Source: Flavobacteriales bacterium UBA5869
GTDB taxonomy: Bacteria > Bacteroidota > Bacteroidia > Flavobacteriales_D > Crocinitomicaceae
Length of the DNA: 5,945 bases
Direction: 5' to 3'
NCBI GenBank assembly: GCA_002432565.1
Contig: DJFP01000159.1
Span: forward strand, 5,997 to 11,941
A program made the position numbers and the translations under genes. Each line of letters starts with the position of its first letter. The first letter of the stretch is position 1. The notes under the pieces were generated by a model. That model saw only the letters and a list, made by a program, of their open reading frames with translations, did not search any database and was not told the DNA's origin. Positions 4,283 through 5,945 of the stretch are shown piece after piece.

Positions 4283-5945
4283 CTACTGGTTAATAACCTT
4301 AAACGACGTTCTTCTGTTCTTTTGGTGCAAGACTTCACGTTCCGCTTTCACCTTAAATGTATTGATGTATGCTTCAACCAGCATAACGGGTTTTCCTTCC
4401 GCGTCCAAAACAGGTTTCTTATCCGGTCCGTACAATTGGTTCGGCTGGGTTTCTCCGTATCCTTTCGGAATCAAACGAGAAGGATCAATTCCTTTGGAAA
4501 CAAGGTAATCCACACATGATTTCGCTCTTCTTTGAGAAAGGTCCAGGTTGTAAGCATCCTTTCCGCGTGCATCGGTATGTGAATTGATTTCCACGATGAT
4601 GTTGTTATTCAATTCCAGGAAGTCGAACAGTTTATCCAAAACGGCCTGAGACGCAGGTCTTAATTTATCGGAGTTAAAATCGTACTCAATTCCTTCGATC
4701 TCAATTTCTTCCTGCGGGATCGGCTTTAAATAGAAATCTCTCGTGATGCTTGTGGTCTGTGTGATGGAATTGGTATTTACACTCGTTGCATCGGCAAAAT
4801 AGTTAATCTTCTGACCTTTAATGAACAACTCCACCCCATAAGTCAATTCCTTCTCATAGTAACCGTTTGAATCCGTTACAATGTTGTAAGAAGGAAAAAC
4901 TCCGCGCACGTCTTTGAAAGTCAGTTTAACATTCGGTAAGATTTCTTCCGTGTCTTTGTTGTAAGAATATCCGCTCAGGTAGATACGGATCGGTTCATTG
5001 ACTACTTCGTAAATGTCGTAACAGCTTCCGCCATTACACGGCTCTCTGTCGCTTGAGAAGAATCCTTTGGACAAACGGGAATCCCACATCATGTAAGCAT
5101 CATCCCTTGCAGAATTGATAGGCATTCCAAGGTTAAGAGGAACGCTAAATGCTTCTGTTTCGCGGTCGTAATGCGCTTTGAAGATATCCAGTCCTCCCAT
5201 GCTTCCGTGTCCGTTGGATGAGAAGAACAAAGTGGACGAAACCTCGTGAAAGAATGGTGTTACCTCATCCTGATCGGAATTTATCAACGATCCAAGATTC
5301 TCACAATGACCGATCGTATTTCCGACAGAATCAATTGCAATCTTCCAGATATCCATTCCTCCTAATCCTCCCGGGCGGTTCGACGAGAAATACAATGTTC
5401 GCCCATCCATGGAAACATATGGCTGAATACTTTTATAACCCGGATAATTCACCGATGTATCCAGCTTATATGCTTCAAAGAATTTCATATTCATCATCCG
5501 GGCCAGGTAGATATTTTGCTCGGTTTTCTTTTCTTCACTCCAGCGTGTATAGAAGATCACGTTGTTATTGTTAAATGCTCCTGCTCCATCGTTTTGGGCG
5601 CTGTTCAAAGGACGCCCGAAATTCGTTGGTGCAGACCAGGTGCTGTCATCACTATTTAAAGATACCCAGTACAAATCACACAAGTATTCCGATTGTTGCT
5701 TTTCGTTCAGAATAACCCCTCCGGTTCTTGCTGAGGTAAACATTAACTTTTGGTCTTTATCGAAGTACATCGTAGCAAAATTTGCTGTTCCTTTGTTAAA
5801 CACACTGGTATCAGCCATTTTCACACTAATCTCACGTGTTTTCTCGATCTCTTCCTTTGCCAGGTGACAACCCGTCATTGCAACTTGCGCAGCATGTAAC
5901 AATTCAATATCAGCCTGTGGAGAGCGGATATAATCTTCAAACTGA
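4283..5945 (-). CDS. PD40-CRD-OmpA family protein, N-terminus beyond window
   Basis: The frame stays open through base 5945, so the true start lies outside the window and the N-terminal module is only partly visible (553 residues seen, numbered from the edge). Visible residues 1-40 are helical and resemble the end of a TPR-type region. Residues about 50-315 form a PD40 propeller (YVSMDGRTLYFSSNRPGG, LFFSSNGHGSMGGLDIF, GFFSSDREP). Residues about 318-409 are a carboxypeptidase regulatory-like domain (LPNVKLTF, TDSNGYYEKELTYG). Residues about 415-553 are an OmpA C-terminal domain with NSHTDARGKDAYNLDLSQRR, where Asp458 and Arg473 are the predicted peptidoglycan ligands. Between GYGETQP and NRRTSF there are 41 residues, 29 more than in the plus-strand paralog. 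Cys303 and Cys308 bracket a CNGGSC loop at the end of the propeller, a likely disulfide. In Bacteroidota such genes often lie beside PorP/SprF-family genes; that neighbour would be right of the window and is not seen. Confidence 0.9.
   Translation of the reverse strand, partial: QFEDYIRSPQADIELLHAAQVAMTGCHLAKEEIEKTREISVKMADTSVFNKGTANFATMYFDKDQKLMFTSARTGGVILNEKQQSEYLCDLYWVSLNSDDSTWSAPTNFGRPLNSAQNDGAGAFNNNNVIFYTRWSEEKKTEQNIYLARMMNMKFFEAYKLDTSVNYPGYKSIQPYVSMDGRTLYFSSNRPGGLGGMDIWKIAIDSVGNTIGHCENLGSLINSDQDEVTPFFHEVSSTLFFSSNGHGSMGGLDIFKAHYDRETEAFSVPLNLGMPINSARDDAYMMWDSRLSKGFFSSDREPCNGGSCYDIYEVVNEPIRIYLSGYSYNKDTEEILPNVKLTFKDVRGVFPSYNIVTDSNGYYEKELTYGVELFIKGQKINYFADATSVNTNSITQTTSITRDFYLKPIPQEEIEIEGIEYDFNSDKLRPASQAVLDKLFDFLELNNNIIVEINSHTDARGKDAYNLDLSQRRAKSCVDYLVSKGIDPSRLIPKGYGETQPNQLYGPDKKPVLDAEGKPVMLVEAYINTFKVKAEREVLHQKNRRTSFKVINQ

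Noticed and set aside
5562..5867. A 101-codon plus-strand reading frame
   Set aside because: It lies wholly antisense to the well-supported PD40/OmpA gene and has no recognisable domain; it is an antisense shadow.
5900..5902. TTG as the start of the right-hand OmpA-family protein
   Set aside because: The frame continues upstream without a stop to the window edge, and the protein would lack the signal peptide this periplasmic family needs, so the gene is truncated by the window.

Overview
The window looks like chromosomal DNA of a Bacteroidota bacterium, most likely a flavobacterium-like lineage. The reasons are two large TPR / PD40 propeller / carboxypeptidase-regulatory-like / OmpA proteins of the kind typical of that phylum, mostly absent Shine-Dalgarno sequences, one exact match to the Bacteroidota -7 promoter element TAnnTTTG, and AT-rich intergenic repeats. 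Family- or genus-level placement cannot be supported from the sequence alone.

Layout. At 1-931 (+) lie the 3' end of a DUF1569 (DinB-like) gene and, one base after its stop, a complete class I O-methyltransferase gene; the two read as an operon. A convergent gene at 950-1447 (-) encodes a small secreted protein I do not recognise. A 285-bp divergent intergenic region (1448-1732) carries an inverted repeat built on GTTCAAA/TTTGAAC and a short hairpin near the next start. The gene at 1733-3781 (+) encodes a complete 682-residue periplasmic OmpA-family protein whose domain order resembles PorE of the type IX secretion system (T9SS). It is closed by a strong GC-cored hairpin (3811-3857). A possible promoter (3866-3893) then leads into a small rhodanese-domain lipoprotein (3898-4212), which ends in a second hairpin (4223-4271). 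Facing it on the minus strand, and running off the right edge, is a second PD40/CRD/OmpA protein (4283-5945, N-terminus missing).

How the genes fit together. The right two thirds is an envelope region: two proteins predicted to hold peptidoglycan through their C-terminal OmpA domains while presenting protein-binding propeller and TPR modules in the periplasm, with a lipid-anchored rhodanese between them. A T9SS or gliding link for the OmpA proteins is plausible from architecture but not proven. The left third is unrelated small-molecule and hypothetical genes.

I found no defence system, mobile element, CRISPR array, tRNA or rRNA, and no clearly new system. The points most worth checking are the possible leaderless start of the rhodanese lipoprotein, the overlapping alternative hairpins before it, the GTTCAAA repeat shared by two intergenic regions, and the unrecognised secreted protein.
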